From NCBI RefSeq assembly GCF_000376565.1, contig NZ_BARG01000044.1, positions 1-64,000 of the forward strand: a stretch of DNA of 64,000 nt. The letters are read 5' to 3'. The notes under the pieces are model-generated. The model saw nothing but the letters and a program-made list of their open reading frames with translations, was not told where the DNA came from and made no database searches. Position 1 is the first letter of the stretch. Each line of letters starts with the position of its first letter. This document shows positions 33,415-42,095 of this stretch, piece after piece. Source of the stretch: Streptomyces hokutonensis. Its GTDB lineage: Bacteria; Actinomycetota; Actinomycetes; Streptomycetales; Streptomycetaceae. Position numbers and translations under genes: made by a program.

Positions 33415-34107
33415 ATGCCCGGTACTGTCATCGACATCTCCGCCCTCAACGTCGCAGTGCGTCAGCGCCCAGTCCTGACTGCCTCACACGAACTCGTGCG
33501 AAGCCACGGAAGCGACATGGGCGAAATCAAACTCTCCATCGCCGAAGGCTTCGGGCCTGACGGCACATGGTGCGAGGTGGGCGACGACCTTCACACCATC
33601 AGCATCGGAGACGCGGAGATCCGCCTGCACCCCCTGGCAGACACCGTCGGCTGGCACGCCGACTACTTCAATGCCGGATGGCACTCCAGCAAGTACGAGA
33701 GCGTTCCCCCCGAATACCGCCCTATCGTCGCAGCGTATGTCGACCGGGTCGCCGACCTCTTCGATGGACTCCTGCAGGAAGCCGACCTGAGAGAGGCGGC
33801 AGCTGAAGGCGGACCTCGTGCCGTTGACGCGCTCGTGCGCCGCCAAGTCCACCTTGCTGACCAACGTCATGAAGCCCTCGACGCTCTCCTCCGCAGCCTG
33901 AACGCCTCCGACGGAGCACTTCCGGCCTGGGCTCGGACGCTGCTGCACGACGAAGCCGAACACCTCAACATGACCCGCGAGTGGCTCGGTAGTGCCGCCG
34001 TTGCCTACCACCACGGCTCAGCCGGGCACCGCCCAACCACGATCTTCGGCGGTATCTGCTTCGAATTCTCCACAGGAACAGTCGACCTGGTCAGCGCCTC
34101 CGTGTAA
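33415..34107 (+). CDS. hypothetical protein
   Basis: 230 residues; ATG 33415 chosen as the first start that removes a low-complexity extension (frame open to 33295). Contents: EIKLSIAEGFGPDGTWCEVG, a beta segment IGDAEIRLHPL, long helices (AAYVDRVADLFDGLLQEADL, VHLADQRHEALDALLRSLN) and a His-containing tail. No motif recognised. Confidence 0.55.
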   Translation: MPGTVIDISALNVAVRQRPVLTASHELVRSHGSDMGEIKLSIAEGFGPDGTWCEVGDDLHTISIGDAEIRLHPLADTVGWHADYFNAGWHSSKYESVPPEYRPIVAAYVDRVADLFDGLLQEADLREAAAEGGPRAVDALVRRQVHLADQRHEALDALLRSLNASDGALPAWARTLLHDEAEHLNMTREWLGSAAVAYHHGSAGHRPTTIFGGICFEFSTGTVDLVSASV

Positions 34108-34324
34108 GGACCACAACCACACGTCAGCCCTCTGGAGATCACGTCTCTGTCATTGCCAGCCGCCCGAATGAACGCGCTGAACGGCGAGTCTCAGCACCAC
34201 TGCACATGTGTTGCCGGAGCCGAGTCGGATGTTCAGCAGAAATCACGGGTTGTCGCCCACAAGGCGGGCGGCTGCACGCCGATATTCGTTCTCGCGTTCG
34301 CCGTGGAGGGGGCAGACTGAGGGG

Positions 34325-35107
34325 ATGCGAGTGAAGCCCGGATCGGACGTGCCCGGTGTGATCAGGCTGTTGCGCGAGTTCGCGCAGCGCTTCAAGGACG
34401 GCTATGGGCAGCCGACCCGCGCTCAGTGGTACGCCGGCCAGGTCGACTCGCTGGAGACGTTGTGCCGCCACTCCTTCGAGGACACCGGACTCGCCGAGGG
34501 CTTGCTGACGGATCGCTACTGGCACATCCTGCAAAACTCCGTCCCTGACGATGTCTACGGAGCCGGGGTGTTCAAACAGGAACTCAACTTCCAGGCGTGG
34601 CGGCTTGAACGGGCCGCCCAACAGCTGGAGTCCGTCCGGGACTTCGCGCAGTCGGGGGAGGGGATCGTCGTCGTACCTGACAGCAACATCCTGATCCACT
34701 GCGGCGAAGTGCAGGGCATCGACTGGAAGGCCGCCGTCGGCGCCGAGAAGACGCACATCATCGTTCCGCTGGTCGTGGTGGCCGAACTGGACGAGCTCAA
34801 GCGCACGCTGCGCGACAAGAAGGATCGCGAGACGATCCGGACGAACATCCGTCAGCTCAGGGCCGTGCTGCACGGTGTCAAGCCCGGTGACGCGGCTCGG
34901 CTCGCCGACGGCGTCACCATCGCCGTGCTGCCCGACCCTGTCGGACACCGCCGGCTGCCTGTCAATGACGAGGAGATCTGCGAGCGGGCCGCGCTCCTTA
35001 AGTCGTTCCGGGCCCCGCTCGTGCTGGCGACCAACGACTACAACATGCAGATCAGGGCGTTGGGCTTCGATCTCGACACGGTCGAAGTGCCCGAGGCCGT
35101 TGACTAG
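34325..35107 (+). CDS. PIN-domain ribonuclease-like protein
   Basis: 260 residues. N-terminal helical domain (residues 1-110), then a PIN fold: VVVPDSNILIHC (catalytic Asp), VVVAELDELKR (Glu), VNDEEICERA (Asp/Glu) and LVLATNDYNMQIRA (Asp). This acidic tetrad coordinates metal for RNA cleavage. Larger than VapC toxins and lacking an antitoxin neighbour, closer to stand-alone PIN proteins. ATG at 34325; ribosome site is weak. Confidence 0.75.
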   Translation: MRVKPGSDVPGVIRLLREFAQRFKDGYGQPTRAQWYAGQVDSLETLCRHSFEDTGLAEGLLTDRYWHILQNSVPDDVYGAGVFKQELNFQAWRLERAAQQLESVRDFAQSGEGIVVVPDSNILIHCGEVQGIDWKAAVGAEKTHIIVPLVVVAELDELKRTLRDKKDRETIRTNIRQLRAVLHGVKPGDAARLADGVTIAVLPDPVGHRRLPVNDEEICERAALLKSFRAPLVLATNDYNMQIRALGFDLDTVEVPEAVD

Positions 35108-35155
35108 GTCGAGTCGGTCGAGGCGTGACCGATCGCCCGGCCTAGGCTACGTCGT

Positions 35156-35542
35156 ATGACGGCCAATTTCGCGGACGCGACGGACCGGCTCCGGGCCATG
35201 GTCGGCGCCCTAGCGGACGGGAGTTGGACGCCGGGCACTCCGGAGAGCGTGTGCGCGGCCGTGGTGTTGACCTCGTCGCCGCGTACGAAGCCCGCCGACG
35301 CGATCGTGGACGGCCTGCGTGCCGCGGGCCCGGAGGTCGCCCCGGTCGGCGGGCGGCTCGCCCCGGCCCTGGCGCAGTGCGCGCAGCTACTGCGCTCCTC
35401 TGCCTTCACCGTGTCCAAGGAAGGCCAGTACCTGCGTGCGGTGCTGGATGAGCTGCTGAAGGGGATCGTCGCAGCGACGGCCCCGCCGTCCTGGGCCATC
35501 CGCCTCCTGGAGGAAGCCGAGACCTCACGCCGGGCGTGTTAG
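35156..35542 (+). CDS. hypothetical helical protein next to Tn3 end
   Basis: 128 residues. MTANFADATDRLRAMVGAL, PESVCAAVVLTSSPRTKPADAI, LAPALAQCAQLLRSSAF, YLRAVLDELLKGIVAA. Helical, no known domain. It ends about 220 bases before the left terminal repeat of the Tn3 element, so the genes at 39287 onward may once have been its neighbours. Confidence 0.55.
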   Translation: MTANFADATDRLRAMVGALADGSWTPGTPESVCAAVVLTSSPRTKPADAIVDGLRAAGPEVAPVGGRLAPALAQCAQLLRSSAFTVSKEGQYLRAVLDELLKGIVAATAPPSWAIRLLEEAETSRRAC

Positions 35543-35760
35543 CCCGACAGGTCTCGCTCGCCGTGGCCTGCGAAGCCCGGCTGCTCGGTGTGCTCGTGGC
35601 CGTCGTGGCCGATGCTCGTTCGGATGTAGGCCAGTCGTCGAACGGACCGTCGTCGCCAAGGTGGGCGGAGCACAGGGTGGCGGGCCACGAGGCGATGGTG
35701 GTGAAGCGAGCAACCTAGGACCGCTGCCATGTGCGGCATGTTCTTTACCCTGACGTCCGA

Positions 35761-35796
35761 CTGCTGACGACCAAGATCTCAAAAATACGGGTTAAG
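35761..35796 (+). repeat. Tn3 left terminal inverted repeat
   Basis: Core GACGACCAAGATCTC... starting at 35766, inner end ACGGGTTAAG. The outer five bases (CTGCT) differ from the right end (GGGTC), hinting that this end is degenerate. Confidence 0.7.
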
Positions 35797-35949
35797 GGGT
35801 GTTTTCCCTGGTCAGGAGGTCTGGACGATTGAGTTGGACAGGGCCTGGGCGTTCCTCCTCCCTCGGTCTCCTCAAAGTTGACGTGGCGTTGGGACATGAG
35901 GTAGTTAGCCGTCGCAGGCTGGGGAGCGTGGACATGGGCGGGCACGGAC

Positions 35950-35981
35950 GAAGCCGGTACCTCGTGTGAGGCACCGGCTTC
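35950..35981 (-). terminator. hairpin downstream of tnpA
   Basis: GAAGCCGGTACCTC / GAGGCACCGGCTTC with a GTGT loop: 13 of 14 pairs. About 80 bases past the tnpA stop, inside the transposon. Confidence 0.6.
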
Positions 35982-36061
35982 GGTGTTAGGGGGGATGGGC
36001 TCGCTGCTCGGGTTCAGCGGTCCTCAGGGGCGGCTCCACCTTTGAAGGTGGCGTGCGGTGT

Positions 36062-39000
36062 TCAGGAGGGATCCGGTTCGAGGTCGGCGATCTCGAACAT
36101 CGTGTCGGTCGGCGGCTCGAAGTGGAATCGGCCGCGCATGTTGATGTGGCTGTACATCATCCGAGAGAGCTGGCGGAGGTCGCTCTGGGAGATGTCCTTG
36201 CCCTGGGCGCGCATCTTCTCGACGATCTTCTGGATGTAGACCGTGTTGAAGAGGGCCACGGTGTTGAGGACGAGGCCGAGGACACCGAGCCGGTTTTCCA
36301 GACCGGGGTAGTAGTTGGGGAAGGGGCCGTCGATGCCGTGGCAGATACGCCGGGCGAGGTCGGAGCGTTCCTTGTGCAGTCTGCTCTGTGCTTCGATCCC
36401 GCTCCGGTACTCGGGGTTGTCGTAGAGGCGGAGCAGGTGGCGGGTTTTGGCGATACGTCCTACGGAGGCGATCGCTGATCCGAGGTGTGTGGGCTGGCCG
36501 TTGCGGGTCAGGATCCGCAGCGCGTCGTGTGCGCTGACGGCACCGTGGTGGATCGAGCCGATCACTCGCAGGATGTCTTCCCAGTGTGCGGCGATCTGGG
36601 AGACGTCGATCTGTCGGCGCGTTGCGCCTTGGAGAGGTCCGTAGTCCGCTGACTTGTCGATGCGCCAGAGCCTGGGGTCGTTGGTCTGGTCCGAGGTGGG
36701 CTGGTAGGAGTAGCCGGAGAGGGTCAGAAGCCCGAAGACGAGGTCCTCGTGTGTTCCGGCCTCGGCGACGATGGCTTCGGGGTGCCGGCTGTCCCGGACG
36801 CTGGTCAGGTCCCGGTACGTCGTAAGGGTGTTGAGTGCCTCCAGCGCGGCGCTGGGCCGGCCGCTGACCATGCGCCCGGACAGCTGGATGGCCTGCTCGG
36901 TCAACATGGTCAGCCAGGTGACCTCGGAGTTGCCTTCGGGCGCGATGTGCAGGCCGGTTTGTGGCGTGGGGATGACGAAGCTGTGGCCGTCCACGGAGGC
37001 AAGGCGTTCCCCGTCCAAGTGCAGGGTGTTGAGTGCGTCGGTCTCCGCGCCGAGCATGGCGGTGGTGCATGCCTCGATCACGTCGGGGCGGAAGTATTCA
37101 CGGCTGATGCTGGTGAGCCGGTCGAGTTTGAGGGCGTCCTTCTCGTCGTTCGCGACGGCTTCGAGGCCGATGTTGCAGCCGTATCCGACCATCACGGCGG
37201 CTACGGACAGTTCGAATTCCGGGTAGGGGGAAGGGTTGCCGTTACGAGTGGTGAAGGCGGCAATCGCGCCCGTCCGGCTGAGCACGTCCAGCACCACTTG
37301 CGGCAGCTCCACCCTGGGGAGCATCTTCTGCACTTGCCGGCTCAGGCTCGATGCACGCGGTGGCCGCCCCTTCGGCAAGGCCAAGTCGCCGTTGTTGTGC
37401 GTGAGTTGAGCGCCCTCGGGCATCCGGGAGGCGACTGCGGCGAGGTCGGCGTGCAAGCTGCTGGCGGCGCGGTCGAGGTAGGTGCTGGGGAATTCGGGCA
37501 GATCCAGGCTGGTGAGCAGGCTGGGCTTCTCCTGTGCCCAGACCTCGCCGGACAGGAGCCGCGCGAGCAGATTCCCCCAGCGTGCACAGCCCTGAACGAA
37601 GATTTCTCGTTTACACAGATGCCGGTGGAAGGTCTCAACCACACACAGGGCGTATGCCGGCACGTTCACCGCGCCGTCGGACTGTTCCGGGTCACCTTCC
37701 ACGAGGGGCTTCCAGGAGCCTTTCACCAACGTGGTGTCGATGTCGTCGAGTTGGACGTCCTCGCGATCAAGGAGAGGCGGCAAGGCGTGGAGCGCGGCGA
37801 GCGCAGTCCGGCCCGCGGGGCTTGCGCCGAAGCGGACCCTGTCGATGAGGACGGGTACGAGCGTCTGTACGTCTTGGAACCGTTCCAGTGCCTTGGCGCG
37901 ACGGGCCTCGTGGGTGTCGGAGTCCCGGGCCGGCATGTACTCCAGGAGGTTCTTGGCCGCCAGCACGAGAGTGTTCCGCTCGGCGATTGTCTCCAGCACG
38001 GCGCGGATGGTGCTGGTGTCGGTGACGGGGTCGGTGATCTCACCGCTGTCGTGGTCGACGCTCTCCGCCACGGATTCCAGGACGGCGAGCAGTGCCTGTG
38101 CGGTCAGGGTGCCGTCCGGGGCGAATTTCGGGTAGGCGTCGACGAGGGCCTTGTCGGCCCACCTCTTGGGCTTGGCGATGAAGCGCTCGGTGATCAGCTT
38201 GTCGAGCATGTCGATGGCATCATCCAGAGCGCTCGTCTCCAGGCGCTTGATGGCCGCAAGGACCGCAGCCCGCCGGCCGGTCTGCTCTCTCAGGCGCGGT
38301 ACCCGCTCGGTCAGGGCGTGATCAGCCAGCTGCGCCAGCTTGCGGTCGGGGATGGACGAGACATCCACATCAACGAACCCGAGAGCGCGGATCTCATCCG
38401 CGCGTGACAGCGCCTTTGCGAAGTTGTCCCAGGAGGGCTCGCCGACATCGCGGCGCAGGCTGTCCAGACGACTGGTGCGCTTGTCGGCGGGCACCTCCAT
38501 CAACCAGTCGATGATGCCGACCTGTCGAAGGCTCATCTTGGAGACGAGCGCCTTGAACATCGCGTCTTCGACTTCAGCCCGGCAGTGCGTCACCACGTCT
38601 CGCAGTGTCGAGTGTGTGGGGAGCAGCACGCGCTGCTCGCGGAGCCAGACCACGGCCTGGAGCGTCATCGCCTTCGGGCCGTCCGTGGAGTACTTCAGCC
38701 GCTCTTCCAGCCAGGCGACGAGCTGGGTCTCGCCTTCCGCGAAGGAGGTCCAGCCGTGTTCCTGCCTGATCTCTCGTGCGTGGTTTCGGACGGTGTCGCC
38801 GTTCTCCCCGTACACGCTGATCTTGGCCAGCGGATCGGAGATGCCGAGCTGCTCGCCCACCCGGAGCACCAGATCCTCGGGGATCCTCTCCATGTCGGTC
38901 TGGAAACGGCCCAGGAAGCGCAGGACCGTCAGCTGCACGCCCATGCCGAGCCGGTTGTGCTCGCCTCGCTTGCCCTGGATCAGCCGCATGTCTTCCTCGC

Positions 39001-39094
39001 CGAGCCGGAGATGGGGCCAGTCGCTCTCACGAATCCCATGGACGAACGACGGGTACCCCGCGCTCACCTCCTGCCGTTCTTCTGCGCCGAGCAT
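36062..39094 (-). CDS. tnpA: Tn3-family transposase
   Basis: 1010 residues, full length for the family. N-terminal DUF4158 domain (YPSFVHGIRESDWPHLRLGEED..., GMGVQLTVLRFLGRFQ), long helical middle, and a C-terminal DDE transposase domain (YPEFELSVAAVMVGYGCNIGLEAV, LASVDGHSFVIPTPQ, IASVGRIAKTRHLLRLYDNPEYR, ending YSHINMRGRFHFEP). It binds the 36-38 bp ends and performs replicative transposition. Start ATG 39094 follows AGGAGAGG; an upstream ATG at 39121 is weaker. Confidence 0.93.
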   Translation of the reverse strand: MLGAEERQEVSAGYPSFVHGIRESDWPHLRLGEEDMRLIQGKRGEHNRLGMGVQLTVLRFLGRFQTDMERIPEDLVLRVGEQLGISDPLAKISVYGENGDTVRNHAREIRQEHGWTSFAEGETQLVAWLEERLKYSTDGPKAMTLQAVVWLREQRVLLPTHSTLRDVVTHCRAEVEDAMFKALVSKMSLRQVGIIDWLMEVPADKRTSRLDSLRRDVGEPSWDNFAKALSRADEIRALGFVDVDVSSIPDRKLAQLADHALTERVPRLREQTGRRAAVLAAIKRLETSALDDAIDMLDKLITERFIAKPKRWADKALVDAYPKFAPDGTLTAQALLAVLESVAESVDHDSGEITDPVTDTSTIRAVLETIAERNTLVLAAKNLLEYMPARDSDTHEARRAKALERFQDVQTLVPVLIDRVRFGASPAGRTALAALHALPPLLDREDVQLDDIDTTLVKGSWKPLVEGDPEQSDGAVNVPAYALCVVETFHRHLCKREIFVQGCARWGNLLARLLSGEVWAQEKPSLLTSLDLPEFPSTYLDRAASSLHADLAAVASRMPEGAQLTHNNGDLALPKGRPPRASSLSRQVQKMLPRVELPQVVLDVLSRTGAIAAFTTRNGNPSPYPEFELSVAAVMVGYGCNIGLEAVANDEKDALKLDRLTSISREYFRPDVIEACTTAMLGAETDALNTLHLDGERLASVDGHSFVIPTPQTGLHIAPEGNSEVTWLTMLTEQAIQLSGRMVSGRPSAALEALNTLTTYRDLTSVRDSRHPEAIVAEAGTHEDLVFGLLTLSGYSYQPTSDQTNDPRLWRIDKSADYGPLQGATRRQIDVSQIAAHWEDILRVIGSIHHGAVSAHDALRILTRNGQPTHLGSAIASVGRIAKTRHLLRLYDNPEYRSGIEAQSRLHKERSDLARRICHGIDGPFPNYYPGLENRLGVLGLVLNTVALFNTVYIQKIVEKMRAQGKDISQSDLRQLSRMMYSHINMRGRFHFEPPTDTMFEIADLEPDPS

Positions 39095-39181
39095 TGCCTC
39101 TCCTGACGATCGGATAGTCATGCGCGGCAGATTCAGGGCCTCAACTGGGCTGGGTCAAACCGGACTTCGAGGGTGATCGGC

Positions 39182-39217
39182 CTTAGGGCACATTTTTGAG
39201 ATCTTGGTCGTCGACCC
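39182..39217 (-). repeat. Tn3 right terminal inverted repeat
   Basis: Read from outside: GGGTCGACGACCAAGATCTC, inner end TGCCCTAAG. The GGG tip is the canonical Tn3-type start. Confidence 0.75.
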
Positions 39218-39286
39218 GTGTTTTGAGCGGCTGTTCGAGTGGCTCGCGGCCGTTTCCGACGGCTTGGGCTTCTACCGTCCTCGGCC

Positions 39287-40204
39287 ATGGAGAACGTGTG
39301 GATCGAGCCGGGCGGCAGCGCAGATCCCGGCTACACCGACGAGCAGCTCAAACGCGCGAGAGCATTCGCGGAACAGGACGTCCAGGCGACGCGCGTGCAG
39401 CTTGCGGCGCGCTTCGGACTCGGTGACGTATGCGCCGAGATCGCCGAGCAGTCCAGCCTGGCGGTGAGCAGCGCCCTGGAACCGCTGGCACGCCAACTCG
39501 GCTATGCGGCCGACACACTTGAGCGATACCAACGTGTCACGGCGCTGGCGGGCGCGGAACTTCGTGAACGTCTCGCCACATCCTCCGTCCACGTGCCGTG
39601 GAAGTGCGTGGTCACAGCCTGCGTAACCGACCCGGCCGAGCGCGGGCGCCGTGTCGGACTGCTGCTCGGGAGGGTCGCCGGCGCCGAGCGGGCGGGATGG
39701 CCGACCGTGCTGGACGCCGGGGAGTACTGCCGGGCCCTGGGCCTGGCGGACGGAGCGTCCTTCGGTACGGAGACGCCGGGCGAGATCGTCGCCCAACTCG
39801 GCCGCGCAGGGGTGCGGGCGGCCGTCGTCGCCGAGTTGACCAAAACCCCGCAAGCCGTCATGTCCATTCTGCGGGAGCCCACCGTGCGTGAGGTTCTCCA
39901 GGACCAGGAGGTCGCCCGGTACGTGCGTGAGCAGATGCGCCCCGTGCCGGATCGGGACGAAGACCTGGTCAACGCGCTGATCGGCGACGACGAACGCGAT
40001 CCGCGAGCCGACTGGACCATCCGCTACTTCGGCCTGGCCCACAAGTGCAGGGAAATCCTCCTGCTGGGTCCCGATGATTTCGCAGACGTCGACGACCCCG
40101 ACGTATGGCAGTCCGTCGAATCCATCCGTGACTCGGTCGTCTCGTGGGCCGGCCGCGTCCTGGAGAAGCGCCCCCGCACGATCCGACTCCTCACCGGAAA
40201 GTAG
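39287..40204 (+). CDS. DUF6192/RacO-like DNA-binding protein
   Basis: 305 residues. After an N-terminal helix, FGLGDVCAEIAEQ... and LARQLGYAADTLERYQRVTAL resemble the HTH-like core of actinobacterial RacO/DUF6192 proteins, then VHVPWKCVVTACVTDPAERGRRVGLLL. The C-terminal half (EVARYVREQMRPVPDRDEDL, RYFGLAHKCREILLLGP) is helical. Probably a sequence-specific DNA or chromosome-organisation protein. No good ribosome site; its start is only 70 bases from the transposon end, which may have removed the native promoter. Confidence 0.5.
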   Translation: MENVWIEPGGSADPGYTDEQLKRARAFAEQDVQATRVQLAARFGLGDVCAEIAEQSSLAVSSALEPLARQLGYAADTLERYQRVTALAGAELRERLATSSVHVPWKCVVTACVTDPAERGRRVGLLLGRVAGAERAGWPTVLDAGEYCRALGLADGASFGTETPGEIVAQLGRAGVRAAVVAELTKTPQAVMSILREPTVREVLQDQEVARYVREQMRPVPDRDEDLVNALIGDDERDPRADWTIRYFGLAHKCREILLLGPDDFADVDDPDVWQSVESIRDSVVSWAGRVLEKRPRTIRLLTGK

Positions 40205-40210
40205 AAACCC

Positions 40211-40942
40211 GTGCCCATCCCCAATGCCGCAGGCCGCTACCCCAACGCCGTACGCGACGTCCTCGACCGGGAGGCCCTCCGGTGCATCCATCAGGGCGGG
40301 AGCGAAACCGAGCAGCTCACCCGAATGCAAGGCGCCGTCCGGTCGAAGATCAACGTGCTCTCCGCGGAATACAGCCCGGTGTTCGACCGCGCGGTGAGAT
40401 CGATGTGCACCACCTCGTTCAACAAAGTCTGCAAAGAACTCCGTATGGCCGCTCTGGCTGGTCCGGCCGGACCAGAGCAGGGAGGAACCGCAGTGCCGGG
40501 GCCGGGCTGCGGAACCGGAGCATCAGGCACTGACAGAGGTGCGGTGCCCGGCTCGCATGGTCTTGGATCCGACGACGAAAGGGTCGTGGCGAAGATCCTG
40601 ATCGGTGAGGGCGGCGAGCTGACGGAGAAGACGGCTCAGCAGCTCGTGCTGGAAGACCTCGACCGCATCATGGAAGTCCTGCCTCCTCTTGCCGAGCGCG
40701 ACTTCATGGAAGCCGACCGGCTTGAGCGTGCGGCCAAGGAATCCGCGCAGGGAGCCAAGGAACACAGGGCCCGCGGAAATCGCGTCCTCGCCCTGTTCAA
40801 GCGCTACGACCGGCTCGTCGTCGGCATCGACAGCATCCCTGGCATCTTCAACCTCGCCGACTACATCGCCGAGGTCGGAGCCCACGCCCTCGGCCTGGAC
40901 GACGAAGACGCCGAGCTCCTCCGGTACGCGGGCGCCCTGTGA
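40211..40942 (+). CDS. hypothetical helical protein
   Basis: 243 residues, GTG start six bases after the previous stop. Two helical halves separated by a Gly-rich linker (GPAGPEQGGTAVPGPG). The second half (VVAKILIGEGGELTEKTAQQ..., YDRLVVGIDSIPGIFNLADYI) ends in an acidic tail overlapping the next GTG. No known domain. Confidence 0.55.
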   Translation: MPIPNAAGRYPNAVRDVLDREALRCIHQGGSETEQLTRMQGAVRSKINVLSAEYSPVFDRAVRSMCTTSFNKVCKELRMAALAGPAGPEQGGTAVPGPGCGTGASGTDRGAVPGSHGLGSDDERVVAKILIGEGGELTEKTAQQLVLEDLDRIMEVLPPLAERDFMEADRLERAAKESAQGAKEHRARGNRVLALFKRYDRLVVGIDSIPGIFNLADYIAEVGAHALGLDDEDAELLRYAGAL

Positions 40943-41412
40943 CCGAGTCCACGTGGCACAAAGAGGTCAAAGCCTGGGGAGTGGCCACCGAGATCCCGCT
41001 CGGGAACCGCAGAGCGGACTGCCTGCTGCGCTGCGGTAAGCGGGCAGAGATCCAGGCCCATCCGCTTCCCCCGGTTGAAGTCGCCGGCCGGGAGGCCCAC
41101 GCAGACCTGTGGATCCTCGACGGCCGAGCCGCACACGCGCGCAACCGCCTCCTGGTGTGGGGCGACCCGGAGTTCGGCACACTGTTCCGTTGGGACCGCG
41201 CCTGGCAGGGCTTCGCGGCGGCCAAGCGGCCCGCCTTCCTCAACACGGAACTGGACATCACCACGGGCTGCGGCACATTCCTGGAGGTGACGGGCTGGAA
41301 CTTCGACGGATACCGCGCTCTGGGTTCCGGCAGGCTCCATACCGCAGCTGCCATGCGCTCTTGGATGCGCTACGACATTCCGCTCGCCTCGCGCCCGGTG
41401 GTGCCCGGGTGA
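40939..41412 (+). CDS. CoiA-like PD-(D/E)XK nuclease-domain protein
   Basis: 157 residues, GTG in a GTGA overlap. The N-terminus reads WHKEVKAWGVATEIPLGNRRADCLL followed by CGKRAEIQAH, the H..K...E...RRAD(x)n ExQ order of CoiA-type restriction-endonuclease-like folds; Asp27 and Glu-x-Gln would chelate metal. The rest (WILDGRAAHARNRLLVWGDP, LFRWDRAWQGFAAAKRP) fits the same family. Such proteins act on DNA in competence or mobile elements. Overlaps the next gene by four bases. Confidence 0.55.
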   Translation: MTESTWHKEVKAWGVATEIPLGNRRADCLLRCGKRAEIQAHPLPPVEVAGREAHADLWILDGRAAHARNRLLVWGDPEFGTLFRWDRAWQGFAAAKRPAFLNTELDITTGCGTFLEVTGWNFDGYRALGSGRLHTAAAMRSWMRYDIPLASRPVVPG

Positions 41413-41747
41413 CGTGGGAGCCGTCATATGGACGGAAGGCAACGCGCTACCGCACCGTGGTGATCGAGCTGGACGGTCTCCTCCAGCAGGTGCCGGCCGA
41501 ATACCACGCGACCAGTGGACTCGTGGACCGCATGCTGACTGCCAGGGCCTTCCACGCCGACTCGGCGTTCGGCGAATGCCCGGTTCCCGTGGCCATAACT
41601 CTGTACCGGCCCACTCCCGATGCCCACCCGGCACTGATCGTCGTGGATGAGCTGGCCGAGCGCTGGGCCATGGGGTTCAGCGTCTGGCACAACCAGTTCC
41701 GCTATCGCATCACCGGCTTCTACCCCGCCGGAGAATCGGCGCCCTGA
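41409..41747 (+). CDS. hypothetical protein, last gene of operon
   Basis: 112 residues from a GTG overlapping the previous stop. MTWEPSYGRKATRYRTVVIEL, a possible strand VPVAITLYRPTPDAHPALIVV, and WAMGFSVWHNQFRYRITGFYP. A small beta-rich protein coupled to the nuclease-like protein; candidate partner. No family recognised. Confidence 0.5.
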   Translation: MTWEPSYGRKATRYRTVVIELDGLLQQVPAEYHATSGLVDRMLTARAFHADSAFGECPVPVAITLYRPTPDAHPALIVVDELAERWAMGFSVWHNQFRYRITGFYPAGESAP

Positions 41748-41948
41748 CCACATTTGCGCTTCGGCGAGTTGATGGCGCCGAAGCGTGACACGGCGAGCGC
41801 CCGCGGTACGCACCCCCTTCCTGAGGCAACTGGAAGGCCAGGCAGCTCAACGACCGATCGGCTACCAGGCGTGACAGGTGGCCGTGTATGGGCGATCCCG
41901 CAGCAGCGGGCGCATCGCAGTTGTCCTTTGCCATCCAATCGAGGCGCT

Positions 41949-41996
41949 TGACAGCGAACCTAGCCGTTTCGGCTTCTCTGACAGCGATCTAGCCGT
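41949..41996 (+). promoter_or_regulatory. direct-repeat operator-like pair
   Basis: TGACAGCGAACCTAGCCGT (41949-41967) and TGACAGCGATCTAGCCGT (41979-41996) are near-identical direct repeats 30 bp apart, about 100 bases before the gene at 42096. Three helical turns of spacing suggest a dimer-dimer operator; the first contains a TTGACA -35-like hexamer. Confidence 0.45.
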
Positions 41997-42095
41997 GGGG
42001 GATGAGCACCGCCGAAATCAGTGGTCGCGCTCGTACACGGGCGCATAGCCTCTGGTTCGCCCAGCATGCGAAGGCCCTGATACAAGGAGGCAAGC

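Larger units (their letters stand above)
35761..39217. mobile_element. single-gene Tn3-family transposon
   Basis: Terminal inverted repeats at 35761-35796 and 39182-39217 share a perfect 21-bp core beginning GACGACCAAGATCTC; inner ends read TTAAG and CTAAG, as in Tn3 family repeats. Overall about 27 of 36 positions match. The element holds only tnpA; no resolvase, res site or cargo is seen. Flanking five-base duplications are not evident with these ends. Confidence 0.75.

Noticed and set aside
36024..37070. Long - strand frame overlapping tnpA
   Set aside because: Arg/His/Pro-rich shadow of the transposase in another frame.
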